From the NCBI RefSeq assembly GCF_000003815.2, contig NC_049980.1, positions 20,852,813 through 20,916,812 of the forward strand: a DNA stretch of 64,000 bases, in the 5' to 3' direction. Source of the stretch: Branchiostoma floridae. Its lineage: Eukaryota > Chordata > Leptocardii > Amphioxiformes > Branchiostomatidae. The position numbers and the translations under genes are program-made. Below, in pieces: positions 25,102 to 32,636 of this stretch. Position 1 is the stretch's first letter. Each line of letters starts with the position of its first letter. The notes beneath the pieces were generated by a model, which saw nothing but the letters and a program-made list of their open reading frames with translations, ran no database searches and had not been told where the DNA came from.

Positions 25102-25986
25102 TTAAGTGCGAATATATTTTTTAAATGCATCTGAGGCCCATCTCCCTAGTAGCCGAAGGTTCGAATCCGAAACCCCCTGCAAAGCTGCTTGCGTAGCAGC
25201 TCCAATTCGGAAGGAATGCGAGGTGTATTTTTGTGGATCGAGTTTGACTTGCAGGACACAGGCTCTTAATGCCTTGGCAAAGTTATCGCTGGTAACAGGG
25301 CAACCATCCCTACGTTGGAACAGGTACCCCGGGTTCCTTCCCCGTAGTTGGAGGTACTTAGCAAGGCTTACCACCGGGCAGTGCGGACTTTCTGGGTGTG
25401 GTTGGATCTGGATGGTGGATTGGGCTGAAGGACTGCTGTGTTTGTACGTCTTAAACTGTACCAAGAAGGAAGTTAGGCCACTATTAGAGTCCAGATTACC
25501 CCTGAGGTCCGCTAAGGTCAGAGTGTGTTGGGAAGAATTAGTTACCGTTACTTCGCTTATGCGAGCTAAAGAGTAGAACATAAACGTGAACATTGCCTCA
25601 TACAGGCACTGATTGTAGTACGTGGTCTTTATGAACTTCAAGGCATCAATCAATTGGGAAAGAATAGGAGGCGTTATGGGCAACCTTCCGTCGGGTACGT
25701 GGTTCTTTTGTATTGAGTGCATCAACTTGCGAACGACGAAAGTAGAAGTGGGGTCTTGTAGATTTTGGATTTTGTGAATGAAACCTATAGCTGAAAGTTT
25801 AGATGCTATCGACGCTGGGGCAAATCCCTTACTATGTAAGTAGGAAATAAACTGGCATACTATAGGCTCTGGAATAGGGGGCTTGATATTGGCTGTACAG
25901 TGGATTTCAAGGCTGAATTGACGGAAATGCTGCCACGCCAGGCGATAAGCTGAGATTGTAGAAGGTGCTAAGGATTGAACAAGCAA
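25102..25986 (-). CDS. Tyrosine recombinase of the YR retrotransposon
   Basis: Integrase of the lambda/Cre-like tyrosine recombinase fold, expected to insert a circular DNA copy of the element. The N-terminal core-binding-like part (about 1-110) includes LAPSTISAYRLAWQHF. The catalytic part shows Arg in SLARISEV (about 143), a candidate Lys in QFKTYKH (about 180), HSFRIGAAT giving the H-x-x-R pair (about 257), GRWASDAF, and the nucleophile Tyr in FKKYIRT (about 290) just before the stop. The catalytic set is therefore complete. The listed start codon is TTG, not ATG. The frame stays open upstream through QQLNRLVDN into the RT C-terminus, in the -1 frame relative to RT, so translation probably comes by frameshift or from a fused protein. 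The true N-terminus is uncertain. Confidence 0.92.
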   Translation of the reverse strand: MLVQSLAPSTISAYRLAWQHFRQFSLEIHCTANIKPPIPEPIVCQFISYLHSKGFAPASIASKLSAIGFIHKIQNLQDPTSTFVVRKLMHSIQKNHVPDGRLPITPPILSQLIDALKFIKTTYYNQCLYEAMFTFMFYSLARISEVTVTNSSQHTLTLADLRGNLDSNSGLTSFLVQFKTYKHSSPSAQSTIQIQPHPESPHCPVVSLAKYLQLRGRNPGYLFQRRDGCPVTSDNFAKALRACVLQVKLDPQKYTSHSFRIGAATQAALQGVSDSNLRLLGRWASDAFKKYIRT

Positions 25987-25994
25987 GTTGTCGA

Positions 25995-27539
25995 CTAGTC
26001 GATTAAGCTGCTGGGCAGGAGATGGGGAGGCACCCTGACCGGATGAGTTGCCATGTGTGGGTATTTCCTGCGGAACCGCTCTACCTGTAGGCGAGATAGA
26101 CAGTCAGCCATCGTGTTATGTGTTCCCGGTATGTGCTCAGCTCGACATCTAATATTTCGGCGGAGGCTTATAAGAACAAATCTTCGAACCAAGGGCATTA
26201 TCCTGGGGTTCCGTGACGTCTGTTTATTGATTATGTGCACCAGGGCAAGGTTGTCAGTGTGTAACAAAATACTTTGGTTCGCCCATTCCTTGCCCCAGAT
26301 ATGGAAAGCCAGCACAATTGGATAAAATTCTAATATTGTAATATTCGTCGAGTGTAGTGCCTGTGGCCAAGCTCCGTAAAGCCATTCTGTGCCATAAACT
26401 GCGCCATAACCTAACGATCCTGCTGCATCTGTATACAGGTTTAACGTGGAGTCCGTAGTAAATTGGTCGTCAACAAAGAAGGATTTTCCATTAAAGGTGT
26501 CAAGGAAATGACCCCACATTTGTAAGTCAAGCCTTACCCCACTGTTGATGTGAATAGGGCCTGTTTTGTATGTCCTATTCCTGGTTAGATCAATCAATCT
26601 TCTTAAGAAAGCGCGCCCTGGCACAACTACTTGACATACGTGATTGAGTAGTCCGACAAGGGACTGCACTTGTTTTAAGGAAACTGAGGAGCGCAGGAGG
26701 AATTCTTGAATAGTTTCTTTGCACTTTTGTAATTTGTCAATGGGCAATCTCGCCTCTATCAATCTTGTGTCGAGTTCTATGCCTAGAAATGACATAGTCG
26801 TATCTGGGTAGTAGGTTTTTTCCTCCGAAAGAGGAACCCCTACTTCCTGACACATATTGCTAAATGCTACCAAGTCTCGTTCGCAAGATGAGTATGCGTG
26901 GTTTGCGAACAAGAAATCGTCTAATATGTGGGTAGGGAAGCGTATATTGAGTTTGTTTACCGCTATCCACTCAAGGGCCGAACTAATAGCCTCAAAAATT
27001 GAACAAGATATTGAAGCTCCCATTGGCAGGCATCGATCATAATAGAAACCATTGTCTAAATAGAATCCTAATAGGTGGTGGTCGTTAGGATGTATGGGGA
27101 CAATACGAAAGGCTGATTCCACATCCGTTTTTGCTAGAAAACATCCTGGTCCTAGCAATTTTATGTGTCGGATAGCATTGTCTATATTGGCATAAGAAAC
27201 CGAGGATAGCTCTTTAGGAATACCGTTATTCACTGCTTTCCCCGGGGGATGCGACAAGTCATGTATTATCCGATACTTTCCTGGGGCTTTTTTGGGAACC
27301 GCATAAATGGGAGAAATGAATAGGTTCGGAAATGGTTTATCTGCGAATGGACCCACTATACGTCCTTGTTCCAGTTCAGACTGAAGTTTCTCAAAAATAA
27401 TTGGAAGTTGTGCTGGATTGGGGGACATGACTTTGGAAGGAAAGTAATTTCGAGGTCCAAAATACTCCAATGGAAATCCATAGGTAAAGCCTTTGATGAT
27501 GTAATCTTTTTCCCTGTCGGGGTACCCTTCTAGAAACAA
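25995..27539 (-). CDS. Reverse transcriptase / RNase H of the YR retrotransposon
   Basis: DIRS/Ngaro-type polymerase that would copy element RNA to DNA. From N to C: a LEGYPDRE...GFTYGFPLEY region, RT motifs YAVPKKAPGKYRIIHDLS and FLAKTDVESAFR (catalytic Asp), LPMGAS, and the catalytic HILDDFLF box (about 206). RNase H follows, with LYTDAAGSLGYGAVYG (about 368), ILEFYPIVLA (Glu), LLHTDNLALV (about 430) and NTMADCLSR (about 480), so the D-E-D-D set is present. No protease domain is visible. The start shown is TTG. The same frame is open about 60 codons further upstream, overlapping the end of Gag in the +1 frame and including TPVIAKKLSLFLEGYPD, so RT is most likely made by frameshifting from Gag. 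It overlaps the recombinase frame at its 3' end. Confidence 0.93.
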   Translation of the reverse strand: MFLEGYPDREKDYIIKGFTYGFPLEYFGPRNYFPSKVMSPNPAQLPIIFEKLQSELEQGRIVGPFADKPFPNLFISPIYAVPKKAPGKYRIIHDLSHPPGKAVNNGIPKELSSVSYANIDNAIRHIKLLGPGCFLAKTDVESAFRIVPIHPNDHHLLGFYLDNGFYYDRCLPMGASISCSIFEAISSALEWIAVNKLNIRFPTHILDDFLFANHAYSSCERDLVAFSNMCQEVGVPLSEEKTYYPDTTMSFLGIELDTRLIEARLPIDKLQKCKETIQEFLLRSSVSLKQVQSLVGLLNHVCQVVVPGRAFLRRLIDLTRNRTYKTGPIHINSGVRLDLQMWGHFLDTFNGKSFFVDDQFTTDSTLNLYTDAAGSLGYGAVYGTEWLYGAWPQALHSTNITILEFYPIVLAFHIWGKEWANQSILLHTDNLALVHIINKQTSRNPRIMPLVRRFVLISLRRNIRCRAEHIPGTHNTMADCLSRLQVERFRRKYPHMATHPVRVPPHLLPSSLID

Positions 27540-27549
27540 ACTAAGCTTC

Positions 27550-28761
27550 TTAGCGATTACGGGTGTTGTTATTTCTGAGCTGAGCCTTCTTGGGGCAGTT
27601 GGGCTCCTTGTGTGGCCCTGAACAGGTGGGGCAGGAGTGCTTGTAAGGGCAACCTGTCGTGGAGCACTGGCCTCCGGGGAGGTGATATTGAAAGCAGTAG
27701 CCTCTGGGTATTTTGTTGGTCTTGGGAAAGGAGGGCTTGGGGGAAGAAGATGCTATAGCTAGTGCCAAGCTACTGAAGGCATCAACGTACAGCTGCGGAT
27801 GTGGGACATCCCATGGTAGGTTTGGGTTGATCTGTCTTAGCTGTCTGAAGTACATATCGTACTTACCCCACTGCGCACCTCGGTCTGCCATGGATCGGAT
27901 CAAGTACCCGTAAGAGATTAACTGGGTACTGCGCAGAACATGCTTCTGGACATAGATATACTGGTAAATCGCGAATGCGTTTGACCATTGTGCTAAGGAA
28001 AGGGAGTTCTTACTGTCCTCTACATTGTTTGCCACCGTCAAAGTTGGGAGTCCTGCTAATGGTTCCAGGTTGATGTTGAATTGCGCTTTGGGACGATGAG
28101 TTGGCAATAAGTGTTTGAATTCCACATATTTATCTAGCCAAATTTTCTCCTTCGTTGGTTCTGGTATTCCAGTGTCCAGAGGTAAGTGAACTCCCGTTTT
28201 ATAGAGCTCACCGCTAAGGACAGATTCTATGGCAGGAGTCCCAACTACTGACGCTGGTTGGTTAAGAGCGGAGGCATTAACTGTCTTAGTAAGAGAGGAT
28301 GTACCTAGAATGCTGGAAGCCAGGGTCGAGCCTAGGCCTGGCATCTGGGCGTTTGGGTTGATGGACGGAAGAGATGGGGGCTGAGGATCCAGTGCCCCAC
28401 TTGTGGTAGCTATTGGCAACACGCCAGGGGTATCGGTTACATGGGTTACAGTCACTGAGCTAGGAGAGGTGTTAAGACCTACAAGTCCTGCTGACCCTCC
28501 GTCTGTTGGTAACGCACCTGGAGTCTGGGGGTCACTGGAATTTGTAGAGTTCAGTTTGTTCGCTATCTGCGTAGTAACTTGTTGCAAGTCCTCTAGTTGC
28601 TTTTGTAGAAACTTCATTGTCAGCTTGGGTTTATCCGGAGCCTTGCGAGTAGGTTGCGGGGGTGCATCCTCTGGAGATGGCTGATCTCCTCGCTCCGTCG
28701 GGGACGGATCATCCCCGGCTTCCGGCCTCGCTGCTTTGCGTGCCTTCTTCCTTGGAGGCAT
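27550..28761 (-). CDS. Gag-like protein of the YR retrotransposon
   Basis: A 403-residue structural protein, expected to package element RNA. It starts at an ATG followed by a basic PPRKKARKAARP segment that could be a nuclear-localisation signal. A Pro-rich acidic stretch comes next, then a probable short coiled coil (about 47-72, MKFLQKQLEDLQQVTTQIAN), a low-complexity Ser/Thr/Pro linker to about 180, and a helical capsid-like region (about 190-345) with YGYLIRSMADRGAQWGKYD. The C-terminus holds a CCCH-type cluster (C-x9-C-x4-C-x3-H, from about 357) followed by a zinc knuckle C-x2-C-x3-H-x4-C, as in other DIRS/Ngaro Gag proteins. It ends in TAA, with the RT frame already open in +1. The long leader upstream carries the palindrome array and repeat Z1. 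Confidence 0.85.
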   Translation of the reverse strand: MPPRKKARKAARPEAGDDPSPTERGDQPSPEDAPPQPTRKAPDKPKLTMKFLQKQLEDLQQVTTQIANKLNSTNSSDPQTPGALPTDGGSAGLVGLNTSPSSVTVTHVTDTPGVLPIATTSGALDPQPPSLPSINPNAQMPGLGSTLASSILGTSSLTKTVNASALNQPASVVGTPAIESVLSGELYKTGVHLPLDTGIPEPTKEKIWLDKYVEFKHLLPTHRPKAQFNINLEPLAGLPTLTVANNVEDSKNSLSLAQWSNAFAIYQYIYVQKHVLRSTQLISYGYLIRSMADRGAQWGKYDMYFRQLRQINPNLPWDVPHPQLYVDAFSSLALAIASSSPKPSFPKTNKIPRGYCFQYHLPGGQCSTTGCPYKHSCPTCSGPHKEPNCPKKAQLRNNNTRNR

Positions 28762-28995
28762 TACTGGGGCTCGACAATAGTAAAGCGTTAAGACAGTGAG
28801 CAGAGTAATACATCAGGACAAATTTTGTATGCATGATGACACATTCCTAGTTATATCGATTGTATTGGAGTGTCATGCCGGGTATCTGAGAAATGCGGTA
28901 TAACGGTGAAAAAGCAAACCGTCAGATACAAAGGTTATTTAAGTCACTGTGGTTCTTGGACAACCCGCCCCGACAAAGCCATGCACCAAATAAAT

Positions 28996-29326
28996 CACAT
29001 GTACGGACAGGTACAGTAACGGTACCCCGACAAAATCATGTGATAAAACAAGCAGTTACTTGTGAACCACGCATGTACGGACAGGTACCCTGTTAGTACC
29101 CCGACAAAGTCATGCGTTAAATAATCACATGTACGGACAGGTACCCGGCCCGTACCCCGACAAGATCATGTGAATCAAACAATTGCTTGTGAACAAAGAT
29201 CATGTGATATAAACAAGCAATTGACGCATGTACGGACAGGTATCTTCCTAGTACCCCGACAAAATCATGCGTAAATAGCCACAAGTATGGACAGGTACAC
29301 TAAACGGTACCTGGACAAAGTGATAT
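28996..29326 (-). repeat. Array of 47-bp palindromic repeats in the Gag leader
   Basis: Five units of 47 bp: 28996-29042, 29070-29116, 29126-29172, 29225-29271 and a weaker 29280-29326. A decayed sixth half ends near 28986. Each has outer arms (CACATG...CATGTG or CGCATG...CATGCG), an inner pair GGTAC...GTACC, and GGACA/CCGACA motifs between. Arm types alternate and change together on both sides. Units form dimers joined by 8-10 nt AT-rich linkers. The array lies between repeat Z1 and the Gag start, so it would be 5' leader RNA or a DNA site. Function unknown. Confidence 0.9.
29180..29223. repeat. 11-bp perfect inverted repeat between palindrome dimers
   Basis: CAATTGCTTGT (29180-29190) and ACAAGCAATTG (29213-29223) are perfect reverse complements around a 22-nt loop containing CATGTG. 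A related CAAGCAGTTACTTGTG sits in the spacer at 29049-29064. Confidence 0.8.
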
Positions 29327-29568
29327 GTATACCAACATCTGTTTGGGAACAGACATTGATATTAGTCCAACGACTTTCCTATAAATTGATATCCACATGA
29401 AGGTACATCTGCGGTATTGTTTGTTGTGAATTTGAATTATGCGTAAACTTTGAATGAAGATCTGAAATTTGTGCTTGAGTACATATAGGTGAAATGAAAA
29501 ACAAAGCACAAAAGAAAGGCAACAAATGTTGTCGACGTTCTGGCTTTTCTATAGGGGTTGGGTGTGGG

Positions 29569-29729
29569 GGGAAATGCAAACACAGCCGCTCAGTAAACGG
29601 CGTGTTTTGACTGACCTGTCAAGCTCAGAACATATTCCCGCCTTTCCTCGTAGCCAATGGGAATCGAATGAACACGTGAACAGGGCATGGTGACTGGGAA
29701 CGTCTCCGAATCCGGCTTAAGCTGTATTT
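29569..29729 (-). repeat. Repeat Z, internal copy (likely promoter of the Gag cassette)
   Basis: 161 bp identical to 31198-31358. On the coding (minus) strand it carries, in order, an E-box CACGTG (29673-29678), an inverted CCAAT box (29654-29658) and GGCGGGAA, a good E2F-type site (29635-29642). This arrangement and its position about 0.8 kb upstream of Gag make it a likely promoter, which is an inference. Confidence 0.85.
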
Positions 29730-29783
29730 TCATTTCATGAAAAGCCCCTTATGCCTACTTCTCCGACCGATATAAGGACAGGG
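29730..29783. other. 54-nt spacer J between Z1 and Y'
   Basis: Single-copy sequence in the internal junction Z1-J-Y'. It has no similarity to the 55-bp flanking repeat X but is almost the same length as the X segment that would separate Z2 from Y in an excised circle (52 nt). It may be a relic of an earlier host site. Confidence 0.6.
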
Positions 29784-30048
29784 AGACAAGAATTCAACTG
29801 ACACACTTGGCATCTTTGGCGGAAAAACAGGTATATTGTCAAGATTGGCATACAGAATGGAAAAAACATAGAATCATTACATAAATATGTATCATTCTCA
29901 ATATTTGGCAACACGCCAAATGGTTACCATGACAACGGTTCCATATATCTCGTGAAAAGGTTTTTCGTATAAAGGTCACATGCCAATCATACAAGTTTAC
30001 GAACATTATAAGATTTCCAACATAATTTGAGTACTGGTTTACCACCAC
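29784..30048 (-). repeat. Repeat Y', internal copy (end of the SGNH cassette)
   Basis: 265 bp identical to 23831-24095, including the ATTTGGC/GCCAAAT inverted repeat (29903-29921) and the X-box-like motif (29923-29936). It lies about 310 bp downstream of the SGNH stop. The intervening 30049-30359 is ORF-free 3' non-coding sequence. Confidence 0.9.
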
Positions 30049-30359
30049 CAAAAGCCATCGCGCCTAACAAGTGGCAGGGGAAATCTGACTGCAAAACCCT
30101 CCTGTCTATTAGTCCGCCAAAGAGCCAATCAGGCAATAAGGGGCTAAGAAGTGTAGGGTGAGGGAATGTAAATGAATAGCCTTGCTTTCTGACTGATAAA
30201 CGAGTATTAAAACATTTGAAGATTTCGTTAGTTTTCAAAAATGTCGCCAAATATCAAGTTACTTTTGTTCTACTCACCGCGTGTTGAGGGGCCAGGGCGA
30301 GGGGGGTGGGGGGTGATTCAATGTATAAATGTCCAATTGAAAATGTATTTTAGAGGGAA

Positions 30360-30956
30360 TTAAATGCCCTTTGTTGCTGTTAAGGCCCCCCTGATGGACT
30401 TGAAGTGAAGATACATCCCGTAAGGGGACAGGTGGTGTCCGTCTTTTGCAAAATATTCTGGGCAATGCCTATTAACAAGGCGGACATGTGCCCATGTAGA
30501 CATGTGAGGAGTGTTGGCCACCTCATGTCTCAAAGCGTCAAGGTACCTACCTAGGCACTGATTGTACGGTATGTTTGGTGGGTTAAATACCCGTGGGAGA
30601 GGTTCTCCAACAATGATATGTCTGGCATTAGCCCGGTTTCTGATTACACTTGCCATACCAACTATGCGTAAAGCCACTATCTCAGGCTCCCAGAAGAGCT
30701 CACACAGATCATTGGACCCTAACTCAAGGTAGACATCATCCACGGTTGGCAGGGCCTTACACATTTGGTCGAAGTTCGAAACTTTGCCGCCAGACAAGGA
30801 CATCCATTTTACATCGGTGTTTTCCAACCAAAAATCTCTACTCACTACCCGGCCTGATGCTGATTCGGTTCTGCTTTCAACAAAAGCATCCAGTCTGCGT
30901 ATGAACGAGTGCCCTATGATTAGTATTCGTCTTTTTCTGTGACCAACTTCTGCCAT
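30360..30956 (-). CDS. SGNH/GDSL-like hydrolase carried by the retroelement
   Basis: A 198-residue single-domain protein of the SGNH hydrolase superfamily. Block I is ILIIGHSFIRRL with the nucleophile Ser (about 18), GHS replacing the usual GDS. The oxyanion Gly is probably in SLSGGKVSNF (about 55). Block III is LELGSNDL with the Asn (about 83). Block V is DGHHLSPYG with the Asp-x-x-His pair (about 171-174). All four signature residues are present, so it is probably catalytic; the substrate is unknown and an acyl ester is likely. There is no signal peptide, so it would be intracellular. The ATG has a good context (GACATGG). It sits in its own cassette bounded by Z2 and Y', upstream of the Gag cassette and on the same strand. 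Related domains occur in some Ngaro-like elements as I recall. Its role in transposition is not known. Confidence 0.85.
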   Translation of the reverse strand: MAEVGHRKRRILIIGHSFIRRLDAFVESRTESASGRVVSRDFWLENTDVKWMSLSGGKVSNFDQMCKALPTVDDVYLELGSNDLCELFWEPEIVALRIVGMASVIRNRANARHIIVGEPLPRVFNPPNIPYNQCLGRYLDALRHEVANTPHMSTWAHVRLVNRHCPEYFAKDGHHLSPYGMYLHFKSIRGALTATKGI

Positions 30957-31197
30957 GTCGTACTAAGAATCAAAAGCAACGCCTACTGTAAGAGTTTAGC
31001 AACAAGAGAACAACCGAACTTCTGGGGGCCCCGTCACAGCTGCACAAAGCAGCGACAAAAAACTGGAAATAGAGACGACTCACCGTCTTTGCCAGAGATT
31101 CCGACCGGGAATAATCAGTCAAGAGTGTAGTCTCAAAGCAGAATACAGAGGGGGCAGAAATTGCCAACGCAAAGGATGCCAGAACGGAAAATGCAAC

Positions 31198-31358
31198 GGG
31201 AAATGCAAACACAGCCGCTCAGTAAACGGCGTGTTTTGACTGACCTGTCAAGCTCAGAACATATTCCCGCCTTTCCTCGTAGCCAATGGGAATCGAATGA
31301 ACACGTGAACAGGGCATGGTGACTGGGAACGTCTCCGAATCCGGCTTAAGCTGTATTT
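31198..31358 (-). repeat. Repeat Z, terminal copy (5' end of the YR element)
   Basis: 161 bp identical to 29569-29729, with the same E-box (31302-31307), CCAAT (31283-31287) and E2F-like site (31264-31271). It is about 240 bp upstream of the SGNH start codon, so it is probably that ORF's promoter. Its last three T bases overlap repeat X. Confidence 0.85.
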
Positions 31359-31410
31359 CTGTTCTTTTGTTTTACTTTTATCTGCTCACTCACTGCTTTA
31401 CTTGCCTTTG
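31356..31410. repeat. 55-bp flanking direct repeat X, right copy
   Basis: Identical to 23776-23830 and directly outside repeat Z2. The predicted empty site is one copy of X joining the sequence before 23776 to that after 31410. Confidence 0.9.
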
Positions 31411-32169
31411 CCGTGCTGCGGCAGATATCCTGTTGGAACATTGACCGGTGGTTTTTCTTCTCCCTGCTGCCTGGTGAAATTGATAGCAGTTTGCACGGGA
31501 ATAGCGTCGGTCAATTTATCGTGGGTGCGGTTAATCAGTCGTGATGAAGAGCTGCTCCGGTAGAGCCGCGGTCATTATTGTCCGCTGGGAGCGGCATTAA
31601 GGCGAGAGGAATGGTAGCAATTTCCACGATGGGTGAATATCGACCCGACAGATTTCTGGAGGCCATTTTCTCTTTCTGCCTACTAAGGCCTGGGGGCACC
31701 TTGCAATGCCACAAGGCGCTCAGCGACGGCAGAAGTACATATTTCACTACTAGCAATCCGGCATTTGCCAGGATACTCGCTTTTCGGCTGTACCTTCTAC
31801 CTCGTTTGTCACAAAATGAACTGTTCCCAAATCCTCCAACATCAGTTCGAAAATGTGCTAACGTTTCCAAATTAACCACTTAAGTAACCACTCTTACAAG
31901 CAACAAACCATTCTTCCCTATTTCCTTGTTAAACACGGACATGACCTTAACGAATCACTCTCATTTCTCGGCTCTATTTCTTAATATATAATGGTATAAA
32001 GCTCCATAAACCTGCAAAGTCGTTCTAGATATAAAATGTCAACGTCTTTATTTGCATAAATTACATCGGATGATCATGTTCTTCACCAAAATAACAGTTG
32101 TCCAAAGCATGACAGTCATAACTTAAACAAAGAAGTCTCTTCTAGCATTTTCTGACGATACTCGTACAT
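31411..32169. other. Non-coding stretch, no gene recognised
   Basis: Overlapping open frames of about 100 codons at 31535-31883 on both strands lack domain character. A non-repetitive, GC-richer block (31430-31700) directly beside the retroelement could be a regulatory block, but this is unproven. Confidence 0.45.
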
Positions 32170-32591
32170 ACAAATAGTTTATTAAATGTCCTCATTGATT
32201 ATACAGATCAATTCTGATTTTCATAATCATACCAATCATTACAAAAGCTACCTACACACCAAACGTCATAACGATCCGTTAACCCCTTCATGAGTTATTG
32301 TTCTTTAAAACTCCAACCAAAACCGGCATCTGCAGTTTTAAAAAAGCGTTAGGGGGCCCAAAAATCACATCTAGACTACGCGAAGAGATATCTATCACTC
32401 AAAAAAAAAGGACACCAGCATGTCCAAAATACGAGATGGCAAAACCAGAAGTTCTACTGCAGTACCTTAACAAGCCACCGGGGTCCCAAAACAAATCATT
32501 TCGAGCTCTCATCAAGTCCTTCCCACATACCAACTAGCAAAACATATCCATAAACATAAAGGCTACCATAACCTTCTTGGCGAAGGTAATG
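32170..32591. mobile_element. Diverged copy of the TA-flanked element, right part
   Basis: It shares with 18938-19994 the order TCCTCATT...CATAAT, a CACACCAAA...GATCCGTT block, a CTGCAGTTTTAAAAAAGCGTTAGGGGGCCCAAA-like core, and GAGATGGCAAAACCAGAAGTT...CTGCAGTACC. It ends in a hairpin ACCTTC-TTGGC-GAAGGT (32571-32587) followed by TA. No clear left terminal repeat was found, so it is probably 5'-degraded. Same orientation as the first copy. Confidence 0.65.
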
Positions 32592-32636
32592 AATTCCGAG
32601 ACTATTAACAATATGTTCCTGTCCTGCCCATTTTCT

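Larger units (their letters stand above)
23831..31358 (-). mobile_element. DIRS/Ngaro-type tyrosine-recombinase retrotransposon with SGNH cassette
   Basis: A 7.5-kb element coding on the minus strand: Gag, RT/RNase H and a tyrosine recombinase in overlapping frames, plus a separate SGNH hydrolase ORF. There is no LTR, DDE integrase or protease that I can see. Identical repeat pairs are arranged as split direct repeats: Y at 23831-24095 and 29784-30048, and Z at 29569-29729 and 31198-31358. RT plus YR plus split direct repeats place it in the YR-retrotransposon order, nearest Ngaro. SGNH-like domains have been reported in some members, as I recall. All repeat pairs are identical and all four ORFs are open, so the copy looks young and potentially complete. 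The cassette order and flanking repeats are unusual. Confidence 0.9.

Noticed and set aside
25150-25190. tRNA-like GGTTCGAATCC
   Set aside because: The T-arm word lies inside the recombinase ORF. No acceptor, D-arm or anticodon arm can be folded around it. A similar word at 4523-4533 also lacks paired stems.
28996-29326. CRISPR-like array
   Set aside because: The repeats are palindromic and evenly sized, but the spacers are related to each other and of 8-10, 27 and 52 nt. The setting is a eukaryotic retroelement leader with no cas genes.
23831-31358. LTR retrotransposon or Polinton
   Set aside because: There is no pair of terminal direct LTRs, no protease and no DDE integrase. A tyrosine recombinase with a complete catalytic set is present, and the repeats are split in Z-Y-Z-Y order.
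23831-31358. DIRS1-like inverted terminal repeats
   Set aside because: The paired sequences are direct repeats in the same orientation. I found no inverted copy of Y or Z.
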